Shown here piece by piece: positions 26,820 to 34,986 of a DNA stretch of 64,000 nt. A model generated the notes under the pieces. That model saw only the letters and a program-made list of their open reading frames with translations, made no database searches and was not told the origin of the DNA. The stretch's first letter is position 1. Each line of letters opens with the position of its first letter. The stretch spans positions 62,001-126,000 of the forward strand of contig QHXN01000027.1 of assembly GCA_003222975.1 (NCBI GenBank). The letters run 5' to 3'. The position numbers and the translations under genes are program-made. Origin of the DNA: Acidobacteriota bacterium (GTDB lineage: Bacteria; Acidobacteriota; Blastocatellia; Pyrinomonadales; Pyrinomonadaceae).

Positions 26820-27243
26820 ACCGTGAACCGTAAACCGTGACAAGAGAAAACCAGTTCTGTCTTGTCACGGTGTACGGTTCACGGTTCACGCTTTTTTCCA
26901 GGTGATGAGTCATGCCGATGAGCATGCGCCCGATGTTGTCGAGCGTCTCGCGCATCTCGAAGTAGTCGCTCTCTCGGAGGTAGCCGAGATGTTGGGCGAT
27001 GAGTAGTTCCGTCTCAAGCTCGCTCGCCGAGCCTTGCGCGTTTGAGATGAAGTGTATGAATTCTTTCGACGAGCGGCGTGCCGCGCCTTCGGCGATGTTC
27101 GCCGGGACGGAGACCGCCGCCCGCCTGATCTGTGAGGTTAAGCCGAACCTTTCTTCCTTCGGGAAGGATTCCGTGGCCTTGTAAACAGTCACCACGAAAT
27201 CCATCGCCTTACACCAAACGTCCAGCTTTTCGTGAGGGCGCAT
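26776..27243 (-). CDS. Four-helix-bundle (S23/IVP-type) protein with repeat-encoded tail
   Basis: A 155-residue protein whose first 118 residues match the S23 / 23S-rRNA-intervening-sequence four-helix-bundle family: KLDVWCKAMDFVVTVY, FPKEERFGLTSQIRRAAVSV, PANIAEGAARRSSKEFIHF, the ELETELLIAQHLGY helix and RMLIGMTHHLEKS. The same fold includes Avd of diversity-generating retroelements; members are positively charged and bind nucleic acid. The last roughly 35 residues (VNREPYTVTRQ to VYGSRFTAF) are simply the translation of a GTGAACC-type hairpin and run into the 3' end of the neighbouring gene. A further half copy of the same repeat lies just upstream at 27287. Function in this genome is unknown. 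Confidence 0.83.
   Translation of the reverse strand: MRPHEKLDVWCKAMDFVVTVYKATESFPKEERFGLTSQIRRAAVSVPANIAEGAARRSSKEFIHFISNAQGSASELETELLIAQHLGYLRESDYFEMRETLDNIGRMLIGMTHHLEKSVNREPYTVTRQNWFSLVTVYGSRFTAFSASAAASHRQ
26815..26890. repeat. GTGAACC-type inverted repeat inside two overlapping genes
   Basis: Arms 26815-26845 and 26860-26890 pair over 31 bases with one mismatch and a 14-base loop. The left arm carries the stop codon of the secreted protein gene, and the whole element is read as the C-terminal tail of the four-helix-bundle gene. Confidence 0.92.
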
Positions 27244-27286
27244 TTCAACTTCTCCTCCCGCCGCTCGGCTTTACATCTCGCGGCTT

Positions 27287-27313
27287 TCTCTTGTCACGGT
27301 TTACGGTTTACGG
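27287..27313. repeat. Single arm of the GTGAACC-type repeat
   Basis: TCTTGTCACGGTTTACGG-like sequence occurs here without its own complementary arm nearby. It is inverted relative to the left arm at 26815, so the two could be the outer ends of a unit enclosing the four-helix-bundle gene. It ends 4 bases before the stop of the downstream lipoprotein gene. Confidence 0.75.
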
Positions 27314-27316
27314 CTT

Positions 27317-28585
27317 TCAAATCTTCAACTGGCCGCTCTCGATGATGGTCTTATCGTCGAGGGTGACGGTCGAGCCGGGAAGGAAGATGACGTACTCGTA
27401 GGGCGACTTGTCGTCGCCGCCGGCCCACTGGTTGTTGCCGACGCCGACGGTGATGGAGCCGGCGGGAACCCAGTTGCCGAGCTTGCTCGACGCCGGGAGC
27501 TTGACGTTCGGGTTGATGCCGAGGTCAACGAAGGAGAGCACGTCCTTGCCCTCGCCCGCCGCGTCGTAGTCGGCCTTGAGCTGGTCGAAGCCCGGCCCCG
27601 TGCCCGTCATCGCCGTCACCTTGCCGCCCGCTATGGTGAGCGTCAGGTTGTCAACCTCCTTGCCGTTGTAGTAGTCGAGCGTGTGCACGACCTTCCCCTC
27701 GGCACTCCCCGCGACCGGCGCGCAGAAGACCTCGCCCGCGGGCAAGTAAACCGACACGGCAGCGCCGCCCTTCTGCACGTCCTCCGGCGAGATGATGCCG
27801 TCGCTGACGAGGACGGGCCGTCCCTGAACTTTCAGCTTCAAGTCCGTGCCGTTCGGGTTCGTGATGTGCAGTTCGTTGCCGGCGGCCAGCGCGCCCTTGA
27901 CCTGCTCGCCGCGCGTCTGGACGGTCGCGTAGTCCGTGTTCACGCCGTCCCAGAAGGTCTTCGTCAAATCGTCGAGGCTCATCCCGTAGCGCTTCGCCCG
28001 CCAGTCGGTCGGGTAGAAGCCGTTGCCGATGCTGACCTGCCGGACGTTGCGCTTGATGAACTCGTCGCCGATGGGCGCGTTCGCCTTGGCGCGCGCGGCC
28101 AGACGCTTCGGGTCGGCGTCGGCGAACAGGCCCTCGGCGAGGCCGCTGTCAATCCCGATAGTGATGTTGACCGCGTCCGCGAGCTTCATGCCCCACTGAT
28201 CCATCTGCGCGTCGTACTTTTCGGGCACGTCCGCGTACATGCGCTTCGCCATGCGGTCGCTGCCAATCGAGACGAGCGGGAAAGCGCCGGCCTTGCGGAC
28301 GTTGACGGCGATGTCCTCCAACAACTCCTGATCCTGCGTGCCGCCTGTGACCAACACCACGTCGCCCTCTTTGACGCCCGCGCTCTGCGTGACGAGGCGC
28401 TGCGCGAGCTGTTCGAGGTCTGTGGGCGCTTTCTTCGCGGCGGTCTCTGTGGCGGCGGTCGCGGTCGGCGCGGGCGTCGCGCTCGTGTTGGCGTTGGCGG
28501 CGGTGTTGGCCGGGGGCGCGGGGGCGCACGCGGCCAGCGCCAGGCCGGCGGCGAGGAGGGAGACTAGGGCAAGCGTTTTTTTCAT
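27317..28585 (-). CDS. Lipoprotein related to M29 aminopeptidases
   Basis: A 422-residue lipoprotein: signal peptide with lipobox LALAAC, cut before Cys20, then an alanine/threonine-rich linker to about residue 50. The body resembles M29 (thermophilic aminopeptidase, AmpS/PepS) proteins: the early VKEGDVVLVTGG and VRKAGAFPLVSIGS, the central ELHITNPNGTDLKLKVQGRP, LPAGEVFCAPVAGSAEGKVV and the C-terminal VGVGNNQWAGGDDKSPYEYVIFLP. In classical M29 enzymes the last motif carries metal-binding His/Asp residues (GxNH...H.D); here Gln and Tyr stand at some positions, so catalytic activity is doubtful. It would sit on the periplasmic face of a membrane. Confidence 0.8.
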   Translation of the reverse strand: MKKTLALVSLLAAGLALAACAPAPPANTAANANTSATPAPTATAATETAAKKAPTDLEQLAQRLVTQSAGVKEGDVVLVTGGTQDQELLEDIAVNVRKAGAFPLVSIGSDRMAKRMYADVPEKYDAQMDQWGMKLADAVNITIGIDSGLAEGLFADADPKRLAARAKANAPIGDEFIKRNVRQVSIGNGFYPTDWRAKRYGMSLDDLTKTFWDGVNTDYATVQTRGEQVKGALAAGNELHITNPNGTDLKLKVQGRPVLVSDGIISPEDVQKGGAAVSVYLPAGEVFCAPVAGSAEGKVVHTLDYYNGKEVDNLTLTIAGGKVTAMTGTGPGFDQLKADYDAAGEGKDVLSFVDLGINPNVKLPASSKLGNWVPAGSITVGVGNNQWAGGDDKSPYEYVIFLPGSTVTLDDKTIIESGQLKI

Positions 28586-28749
28586 GGGAGACTCCTTTCG
28601 GTAATCGAAAATCTTTTCTGACGAGGCGGGTTGCCGGGATCAAAGTGTCATGCTTCCGGGTTAACTACGACGGGAAGTCTGCGAACGGATTGCCGGACGA
28701 CGGCGGAAGCAAGGCGCTTCTATGCCAAAGCAGGCGGGAAGTCAAGAGA

Positions 28750-28831
28750 ATTGCGGAGCGGCGGATTTCGGATTGCGGATTTGAAGACGGCGTGCTTTAA
28801 ATCCACAATCCGCATTCCGCCGCTCCGCAAT
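28750..28831. repeat. GCGGATT-type inverted repeat
   Basis: Arms 28750-28782 and 28799-28831 pair over 33 bases with three mismatches and a 16-base loop. Units resemble GCGGATT and GCGGAGC. It stops 10 bases short of the kgd stop codon and may serve as its terminator. Confidence 0.85.
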
Positions 28832-28841
28832 CGGTCGGTAC

Positions 28842-31800
28842 TCACCCTTCCGCCTGCCCCGCGTACTCCCTCGTGCTCGCGCCGGAGATGAAGGGCGCGT
28901 CCGCCGTGAGCGCGTGGTTGACAAGCTCTCGCTGCTCAAGCTCGTGGATAGTGTAAGAACCCGTGGCCGGGCTGGCGGACGCCGCGCGGCCCGCGTAGTA
29001 AGGGCGCTCGCAACGGGGGAGGAGTCCCATCAGACGCGGCTCGACGAAGGCCCAGCCGCCCATGTTCTTCGGCTCCTCCTGACACCAGACGAGCTGCGTC
29101 GAGTTCGGGTAGGAGGCGAAGACCTCGCGCAAACGCCGTTCGGGGAACGGGTAGAACTGCTCCAGCCGGACTATCGAGACGCGCGCATCATTCGACTTCT
29201 TGCGCGCCGCGGCGAGGTCGTAGAGGACCTTGCCGCCGCACAGGACGATGCGCCGGACGGCCCCGCGGTCTTCGACCTCCGCGTCGTCAATCACGGGGCG
29301 GAAGCCGCCCGCCGTCAACTCTTCAATCGAAGATACGGCAGCCGGGAGACGGAGCAGACTCTTCGGCGTCATCACGACAAGCGGGCGCGCGCTCCTTTGC
29401 TTCACCTGCCGCCGGAGCAGGTGGAAATACTGCGCCGGAGTGGTCGGGTAGCAGACCTGCATGTTGTTCTCGGCGCAGAGTTGCAGGTAGCGCTCCAACC
29501 GCGCCGAAGAGTGCTCCGGCCCCTGGCCCTCGAAGCCGTGCGGCAACAGAAGCACGAGGCGCGAGGGCTGCTGCCACTTGTCCACGCCGGGCGCGATGAA
29601 GGTGTCAATGATGACCTGCGCGCCGTTCGCGAAGTCGCCGAACTGCGCCTCCCAACAGACGAGCGCGTCGCGCGCCACGACTGAGTAGCCGTACTCGAAG
29701 CCGACGACGCCCTGCTCCGAAAGCGAGCTGTCGAAGACCTCGACGAGCGCGCGCCCGTCCTTCGCCGTCATCTCGCTCAAAGGCGACCACGGCTGCCCGG
29801 TCTGCGTGTCGTAGAGGACGGCGTGGCGCTGACTAAACGTGCCGCGCCCCGAATCCTGACCCGACAAACGGACGCGCACGCCTTCGAGGCCGAGCGAGCC
29901 GAAGGCCAACAGCTCCGCGAACGCCCAGTCCAGAGGCGTCTGCCCCTCGCCCATCTTCGCGCGGCGCGCGAGCTGGCTGACCATCTTCGGGTTGATATGG
30001 AAGCCAACGGGGACGACCGCGATCTTGTGCGCGATGTCGCGGATCACGTCCGCGCCGACCGGAGTCTCTAAAACGTCCGAGCCGTCTTCTTCGGCGACGG
30101 GCGGCGGCAACTCCTTCATCGGCGGCTTCCCGGCGACGATCTCTTTGGCGCGCGCGTGAACCTGCTCGTAGCGCTCGGTCGCCTCCTTCAACATCTGCTC
30201 GACTTCATCCGCCGTAACGACGCCCTCCGAGACGAGCCGCTGCGCGTAGAGCGAGCGCACGCCCGGATGCGCCTTCACGCGCGCGTACATCAAAGGCTGC
30301 GTGTAGCTCGGCTCGTCGCCCTCGTTGTGTCCGAGGCGGCGGAAGCCGATGACATCCAATACGACATCCTTGTTGAACTCCTGCCGGAAGTCGAGCGCGA
30401 TGCGCAAAACGCGGAAGGCCGCTTCGGGGTCGTCGCCGTTGATGTGGAAGATTGGGAGCTGCGTCATCTTCGCAACGTCCGTGGAGTAGATGGACGAGCG
30501 GCTGGCCTCGGGCGAGGTGGTGAAGCCGATCTGGTTGTTGATGATGATGTGAATCGTCCCGCCCGTGCGGTAGCCGTGCAGCTCGGCAAGCTGCAACGTC
30601 TCCATCACTATCCCTTGCCCCGCGAACGCCGCGTCGCCGTGCAGGAGCACGGGCAGCGCGCAGTCAATCACCTGCTCGCGCGGCTGTCCAGCGAGCTGCA
30701 TCGCGTCCTGCTTGGCCCTGACCATGCCTTCGACCACGGGGTCAACGAATTCGAGGTGGCTCGGATTCGGCGAGATCGTGATGCGAACCTTTTTACCCGA
30801 AGCGGTCTCGCGCTCGCCCTTCGCGCCCTGGTGGTACTTCACGTCGCCCTCGTCGGCGGGGAAGTCGGGGTGAACCGATCCCTCGAAGGCGGTGAATATT
30901 CTTTCGGAGAAGTTGCCGACGACGTTCGCCAGCACGTTCAGGCGTCCGCGGTGCGCCATCCCCAACGTGAAGTCTTCGACGCCCTTCTCCGCCGCGCGCT
31001 CGACGAGCTGGTCGAGCAAGGGGATGATCGTCTCGCAGCCTTCGAGCGAGAAACGCTTCTGGCCGAGGTACTTCGTGTGCAGGAAGCGCTCGAACTGCTC
31101 GGCACGGACGAGCTTCAGCAGCAGAGCCTTCTTGATTTCGGGCGACAGCGGCTCAGGGTAGACGAACTCGACGCGGACGCGCTCGCGCAGCCAGACCTTC
31201 TGCTCCTTGCTCTGGATGTGGCGATACTCCGAGCCGACCTTGCCGCAGTAGGCGCGGCGCAGTATGTCGAGAATCTCTCGGAGGCTCGCGCTGTGCTTGC
31301 CTCCGAGTCCGCCCGTAATGAACTCGCGATCCAAATCCCAGATGGTCAGCCCGTAAGTCTCGATGTCGAGTTCCGGGTGGTACTGCACCGGCATCGCGTT
31401 CAAGGGGTCAATGTCGGCGATGAGGTGGCCGCGCACGCGGTAGGCGTTGATGAGTTCGAGGACGCGCGCCTGCTTCTCGACCTCCTCCCGCTCGTCGTAG
31501 CGGCCCAGGAGCGCCGGGTTGAAGTCCTTCGACCAGCGCATCGGCTGGTAGGGGATGCCGAGGTCGCGGAAGATTTGCACGTAGAAATCTTCCTCGCCGA
31601 GCAGGAGCTTGTGGACGTGCGCCAGAAAAGCTCCCGACTCCGCGCCCTGTATGACGCGGTGGTCGTAGGTCGAAGAGACATTGACGATCTTGCTGATGCC
31701 CAAGAGAGACAGCGCCTCCGGCGTCATCGCGTGGTACTCCGCCGGGTACTCAATCGCTCCGGTCGCGATGATGGCCGACTGCCCGGCCATCAGGCGCGGG

Positions 31801-32684
31801 TTTGAAGAGACCGTGCCGATGGTTCCCGGATTGGTCAAGGATATGGTCGTGTCCTGAAAATCAGGGAGGCCGAGCTTACCTTCGCGCGCGCGCTTGACCA
31901 CGTCGTTGTAGGCGGCGAGGAAGTCGGCGAACCCGAGCGCGCCCGCGTTCTTGATGTTCGGCACGAGCAGGGTGCGCGTGCCGTCCTTCTTCTCCAGGTC
32001 AATGGCGACGCCGAGGTTCACTTCCGCGCGGCGGACGCGTGCCGGCTGGCCGTCCAGAACGGCGTAGCCGTCGTTCATCTGCGGGAAGCGTTCGAGCGCG
32101 CGCAAGATAGCGAAGGCGATGAAGTGCGTGTAGGAAGCCTTGCCGCGCTTGTGCTCCTTCAGGAACTGGTTGACGATGATTCGATTCTCTTCGAGAACTT
32201 TGACGGGCACTTGGCGGTTCGAGGTCGCCGTCGGAACGGTCAGCGAGGTCTCCATGTTCTCGACGATCTTGAGCGCGCCTCCGCGTATCGGCTGCGCCTC
32301 GCCGCGCGTCTGCGCTGCCGCGGGTCGCGGGGTTTGTTGCCGCGCCGCCGCGGTCGGAGCCTGCGCGCCCGTCGCCGCCGTCTCTTGCTGCGCGGCCTGC
32401 TGCGTCGGCTGTGTCGCCTGCGACTGCGCGGTCGCCTGCTCGACGCCCGCGACTTCGTCTCGGGCGACAGCCGCCACGCCGTTGCCGCCCGCCGCCCGCC
32501 CGCCGTCGCCTGTCGCGGGTGCGGACTCGCCGAGCAGCTCCGTGAAGTACGCGCGCCACGCCTCGTCAACGAGCGACGGGTTGCTGCGGTAGCGATGAAG
32601 AAGGCCCTCGACGTAGGTGGCGTTCGCGCCGAAATTCTCCGCGATGATCTCCGACAGGTCGCCTCTGTTACGCTCTTCGCTCAA
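28842..32684 (-). CDS. kgd: Fused 2-oxoglutarate dehydrogenase E1 / succinyltransferase (Kgd/OdhA type)
   Basis: A roughly 1280-residue multifunctional enzyme. The N-terminal 45 residues are the E1o-type docking helix (FGANATYVEGLLHRYRSNPS). A Pro/Ala/Gln-rich linker leads to an E2 catalytic domain without a lipoyl domain, ending in STYDHRVIQGAESG with the acyltransferase His. The rest is the thiamine-diphosphate E1o (GMAHRGRLNVL, FHINGDDPEA, RRLGHNEGDEPSYTQP, LLPHGFEGQGPEHSSARLER). It decarboxylates 2-oxoglutarate and feeds succinyl-CoA formation in the TCA cycle, partnering with an external lipoyl-bearing E2 and Lpd. TTG 32684, with GAGGTG 8 bases before it, is preferred over GTG 32747. The same fusion is best known from actinobacteria. 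Confidence 0.92.
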   Translation of the reverse strand: MSEERNRGDLSEIIAENFGANATYVEGLLHRYRSNPSLVDEAWRAYFTELLGESAPATGDGGRAAGGNGVAAVARDEVAGVEQATAQSQATQPTQQAAQQETAATGAQAPTAAARQQTPRPAAAQTRGEAQPIRGGALKIVENMETSLTVPTATSNRQVPVKVLEENRIIVNQFLKEHKRGKASYTHFIAFAILRALERFPQMNDGYAVLDGQPARVRRAEVNLGVAIDLEKKDGTRTLLVPNIKNAGALGFADFLAAYNDVVKRAREGKLGLPDFQDTTISLTNPGTIGTVSSNPRLMAGQSAIIATGAIEYPAEYHAMTPEALSLLGISKIVNVSSTYDHRVIQGAESGAFLAHVHKLLLGEEDFYVQIFRDLGIPYQPMRWSKDFNPALLGRYDEREEVEKQARVLELINAYRVRGHLIADIDPLNAMPVQYHPELDIETYGLTIWDLDREFITGGLGGKHSASLREILDILRRAYCGKVGSEYRHIQSKEQKVWLRERVRVEFVYPEPLSPEIKKALLLKLVRAEQFERFLHTKYLGQKRFSLEGCETIIPLLDQLVERAAEKGVEDFTLGMAHRGRLNVLANVVGNFSERIFTAFEGSVHPDFPADEGDVKYHQGAKGERETASGKKVRITISPNPSHLEFVDPVVEGMVRAKQDAMQLAGQPREQVIDCALPVLLHGDAAFAGQGIVMETLQLAELHGYRTGGTIHIIINNQIGFTTSPEASRSSIYSTDVAKMTQLPIFHINGDDPEAAFRVLRIALDFRQEFNKDVVLDVIGFRRLGHNEGDEPSYTQPLMYARVKAHPGVRSLYAQRLVSEGVVTADEVEQMLKEATERYEQVHARAKEIVAGKPPMKELPPPVAEEDGSDVLETPVGADVIRDIAHKIAVVPVGFHINPKMVSQLARRAKMGEGQTPLDWAFAELLAFGSLGLEGVRVRLSGQDSGRGTFSQRHAVLYDTQTGQPWSPLSEMTAKDGRALVEVFDSSLSEQGVVGFEYGYSVVARDALVCWEAQFGDFANGAQVIIDTFIAPGVDKWQQPSRLVLLLPHGFEGQGPEHSSARLERYLQLCAENNMQVCYPTTPAQYFHLLRRQVKQRSARPLVVMTPKSLLRLPAAVSSIEELTAGGFRPVIDDAEVEDRGAVRRIVLCGGKVLYDLAAARKKSNDARVSIVRLEQFYPFPERRLREVFASYPNSTQLVWCQEEPKNMGGWAFVEPRLMGLLPRCERPYYAGRAASASPATGSYTIHELEQRELVNHALTADAPFISGASTREYAGQAEG

Positions 32685-32910
32685 AGTCTTCTCACCTCGC
32701 GCCTGAGCAAGACGGCCCGCGCGCTTCCGTGGAAGCGACGGGCGCACGCTCTGAAATCTTCCGCCTGAAATTTACCTTATAGCCTATCACCAACCGCGCG
32801 CGTTTGCACACGCCTCGCGCGGCGACAATCCGACGGTATAGAATACAGCCCGCGCCGCGCCGAAGAGTTAGATTGGTCTCCCGCCGACGCCGGATTCAGA
32901 AGCGGTTTAA

Positions 32911-33445
32911 ATGGACTTGATCTTCATCTACGGCCCGCCGGGCGTGGGCAAGCTGACGGTGGCGCGGGAGCTTGCGCACGCGACCGCGTTCAAGGTCTTC
33001 CACAACCACGTCAGCATAGACTGTGCGGAGACGGTCTTCGACTTCGGCACGCGTCCGTTCGGCAGAGTCGTCGGCAAGATTCGCATGGCCGTCTTCGAGG
33101 AGGCGGCGCGCGAGGGCGTCTCCCTAATCTTCACCTTCGTCTATGCCTGCCCCGCAGACACGCCCTTCGTCGAGCGCGTCTGCGCTGGCGTAGAGGGCCG
33201 CGGCGGGCGCGTGTGCCTCGTCCGGCTCGTCTGCGACCGCGAAGTCCTCGAGCGGAGGCTGCCGCACCCGGAGCGCGCGCGTCGGCAAGATGACCTCGCT
33301 CGAAATGCTGCGCGAGGTCGCGGGCCGCTACGACATCTTCTCGCCCGTGCCCGGACGCGACAGCCTGAGCGTTGACAACACCGCGCTCGCGCCCGCCGAA
33401 GTTGCGGAGCTAATCGTCAGACACTATCATCTGCCGACGGCCTAG
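32911..33445 (+). pseudogene. P-loop kinase/AAA-like protein interrupted by a frameshift
   Basis: A small nucleoside-kinase-like P-loop protein. The first frame, from ATG 32911, has the Walker A motif GPPGVGKLTVA, HNHVSIDCAE, FVYACP and LVRLVCDREVLERRL. Around 33275-33285, in a GCGCGCG run, the sense switches to the next frame, which continues VGKMTSLEMLREVAGRYDIFSP, VPGRDSLSVDN and ends at TAG 33443-33445. Read across the shift, the protein would be about 177 residues, the normal size for this family of uncharacterised shikimate-kinase-like proteins. Either the gene is broken by one base, or the base is a sequencing error in the GC run. A GCGGATT-type repeat begins two bases after the stop. 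Confidence 0.8.
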
Positions 33446-33447
33446 CC

Positions 33448-33534
33448 GATTGCGGATTGCGGAATTCGGATTGAAAAACAAAACGCTTCCTGTCGTCTTC
33501 CAATCCGCAATCCGAAATCCGCCGCTCCGCAATC
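33448..33534. repeat. GCGGATT-type inverted repeat with unequal arms
   Basis: Left arm 33448-33473 has GCGGATT, GCGGAAT, TCGGATT units. The right arm (about 33501-33534) is longer by about one unit. The right arm is nearly the same text as the right arm at 28799-28831. It fills the space between the broken kinase and the hydrolase start, leaving no room for a normal ribosome-binding site. Confidence 0.82.
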
Positions 33535-33541
33535 CCAACGC

Positions 33542-34414
33542 ATGCCTGAGAAGAGCCTGAACGTCAGAGGCGTCGAATGGCGCTACGCGACCGGCGGTCG
33601 CGGTGAGCAGACCGTCCTGCTGCTCCACGGCGCGGTCGGAGGCGCGGAGACCGTCGCGCGGCTCGCCGAAAGCTTCGCCGACGAGTACCGCACCGTCGCG
33701 CCCACGGTCGCCGACGTGCGGACGCTCGACGAGGCGTGCGATGCTCTGAGCGCTATCCTCGACCAAGAGCACGTCGGGCGCGCGGTCGTCTTCGGCGGCT
33801 CGTTCGGCGGCATGCTGGTGCAAGCCTTTCTCAAACGCCGACCGAGGCAGGTCGAGCACCTCGTCCTGCTCGGCGCGTCTTTGCCTAACCGCGAGGCCGG
33901 CGCGCGCGCCGGGAGGATGTTAAAGTTCCTGCGGCTGCTCCCCTTCCCACTGACGCGCGCGCTGCTCAAGCTGGAGGTGTCGAAAGGTCTGAACGCGCCC
34001 GCGCCGCCCGACGTGGCCGAGCGCGTCGCCGAGTTCAGGCTGCGCCTCGAAGAATACTTTGACCGCGGGCTGACGCGGGCGGCGCTCCTCTCGCGCCTCG
34101 CGCTGAGTGTTGACTTCAACAACGGCGAGCCTCAAGCACCCGGCGAACTCGATGATTGGCCGGGCCGCGTGCTCATCGTCGAGTCGAACGACGACCCCGC
34201 GACTCCTGCCGTGGAGCGCAGGCGTCTGCGCGAAGCCTACCCGCGCGCGCTCGTCTGCGCCTTCGCGGGCGCGGGTGAGATGATCCCGCTGCTGCGGCTC
34301 GAAGAGTTGGTCGGCGTCGTCAAGGCGTTCCTCAAAGAAGAATACAACTCGCCCTCCGACATCGTCGCCGAGTGCGTTGGGGCGGAGGAGCACGCGCACG
34401 CGCCGCATCTGTAG
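33542..34414 (+). CDS. Alpha/beta hydrolase
   Basis: A 290-residue cytosolic alpha/beta-hydrolase. The oxyanion strand LLLHGAVGGAET and the nucleophile elbow GGSFGG (Ser near residue 87) are clear. After a helical cap (ALLKLEVSKGLNAPAPPDV and following), the acid is probably in LIVESNDDPATP. The expected catalytic His near the C-terminus is not obvious: where relatives have GHxxxxE, this protein reads AGAGEMIPLLRLEE, so the triad may be incomplete. Substrate unknown. The repeat ending a few bases upstream occupies the place of the Shine-Dalgarno. Confidence 0.83.
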   Translation: MPEKSLNVRGVEWRYATGGRGEQTVLLLHGAVGGAETVARLAESFADEYRTVAPTVADVRTLDEACDALSAILDQEHVGRAVVFGGSFGGMLVQAFLKRRPRQVEHLVLLGASLPNREAGARAGRMLKFLRLLPFPLTRALLKLEVSKGLNAPAPPDVAERVAEFRLRLEEYFDRGLTRAALLSRLALSVDFNNGEPQAPGELDDWPGRVLIVESNDDPATPAVERRRLREAYPRALVCAFAGAGEMIPLLRLEELVGVVKAFLKEEYNSPSDIVAECVGAEEHAHAPHL

Positions 34415-34436
34415 CCGGTTGCAAATTGTCGTGACA

Positions 34437-34523
34437 AGGATGGACAGGAAAAATAGGAGATTTGAAATTTCCGATTTCAATTCTCAGCCTTTGGTCTTAT
34501 CCTTTACGTCCTGTCCGTCCACG
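34437..34523. repeat. GGACAGGA-type imperfect inverted repeat
   Basis: GGATGGACAGGA-like sequence near 34437-34458 is answered by TCCTTTACGTCCTGTCCGTCCA near 34500-34523. The middle is AT-rich. It is a weaker relative of the element at 24425-24503. Confidence 0.55.
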
Positions 34524-34598
34524 TTTGAATCGTCGTTGACGAGGGACGAGCCGGGAACTCGCCCGTGCCACTACTTCGGAATCGTGAGCGAAAGAACG

Positions 34599-34967
34599 AT
34601 GAGAGAAGAGAGAAAAGAAGACGCGGTGCAACGTCCGACGCGCCGCAGGTTCGCGAAGACTCTGGCCGCGGCGGCTATCGCCGCGCCGGTGCTGGCCGCC
34701 GCCGCGAGCGCGCAGAAGCCGCCCGCGACCGCGGAGCCGAAGGCCCCGCCCAACCCGCAACCCAGCCCGCAGCAACCGCCGCCGAAGCCCTCGCCCACCG
34801 CCGAGGCTTACGCCGAGGTCGCGCGCGCGCGCTTCGGCGAGCACCTCGGCCCGGAACAACTCGACGCCGTCAAGCGCGACCTCGAAGGCAACGTCCGCAA
34901 CGCGGATCGCCTGCGCGCGTTCAAGCTCCAGAACTCCGACGAGCCGGACTTCGTTTTCGGCGCGTGA
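34599..34967 (+). CDS. Small Tat-exported protein upstream of an amidase
   Basis: A 122-residue protein with a twin-arginine signal: RRRFAKTLAAAAIAAPVLAAAASAQ follows a charged N-terminus. The mature part is Pro/Lys/Ala-rich for about 40 residues and then has one helical module (AYAEVARARFGEHL to VKRDLEGNVRNADRLRAFKLQN) ending in DEPDFVF. I recognise no named family. ATG 34599 is preferred; a GTG at 34584 is also possible. The amidase gene starts 19 bases after the stop, so the two are very likely one transcriptional unit, and the small protein may be an accessory or partner for it. Confidence 0.72.
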   Translation: MREERKEDAVQRPTRRRFAKTLAAAAIAAPVLAAAASAQKPPATAEPKAPPNPQPSPQQPPPKPSPTAEAYAEVARARFGEHLGPEQLDAVKRDLEGNVRNADRLRAFKLQNSDEPDFVFGA

Positions 34968-34986
34968 CGCCGTTTAAGAGACCGCC

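Noticed and set aside
29823-31805. Long open frames opposite the kgd gene (similarly opposite ppdK, ppc, the PLP enzyme and the DUF11 gene)
   Set aside because: These are antisense shadows produced by GC-rich third positions; composition is Arg/Ala/Asp-rich and no domain is recognisable.
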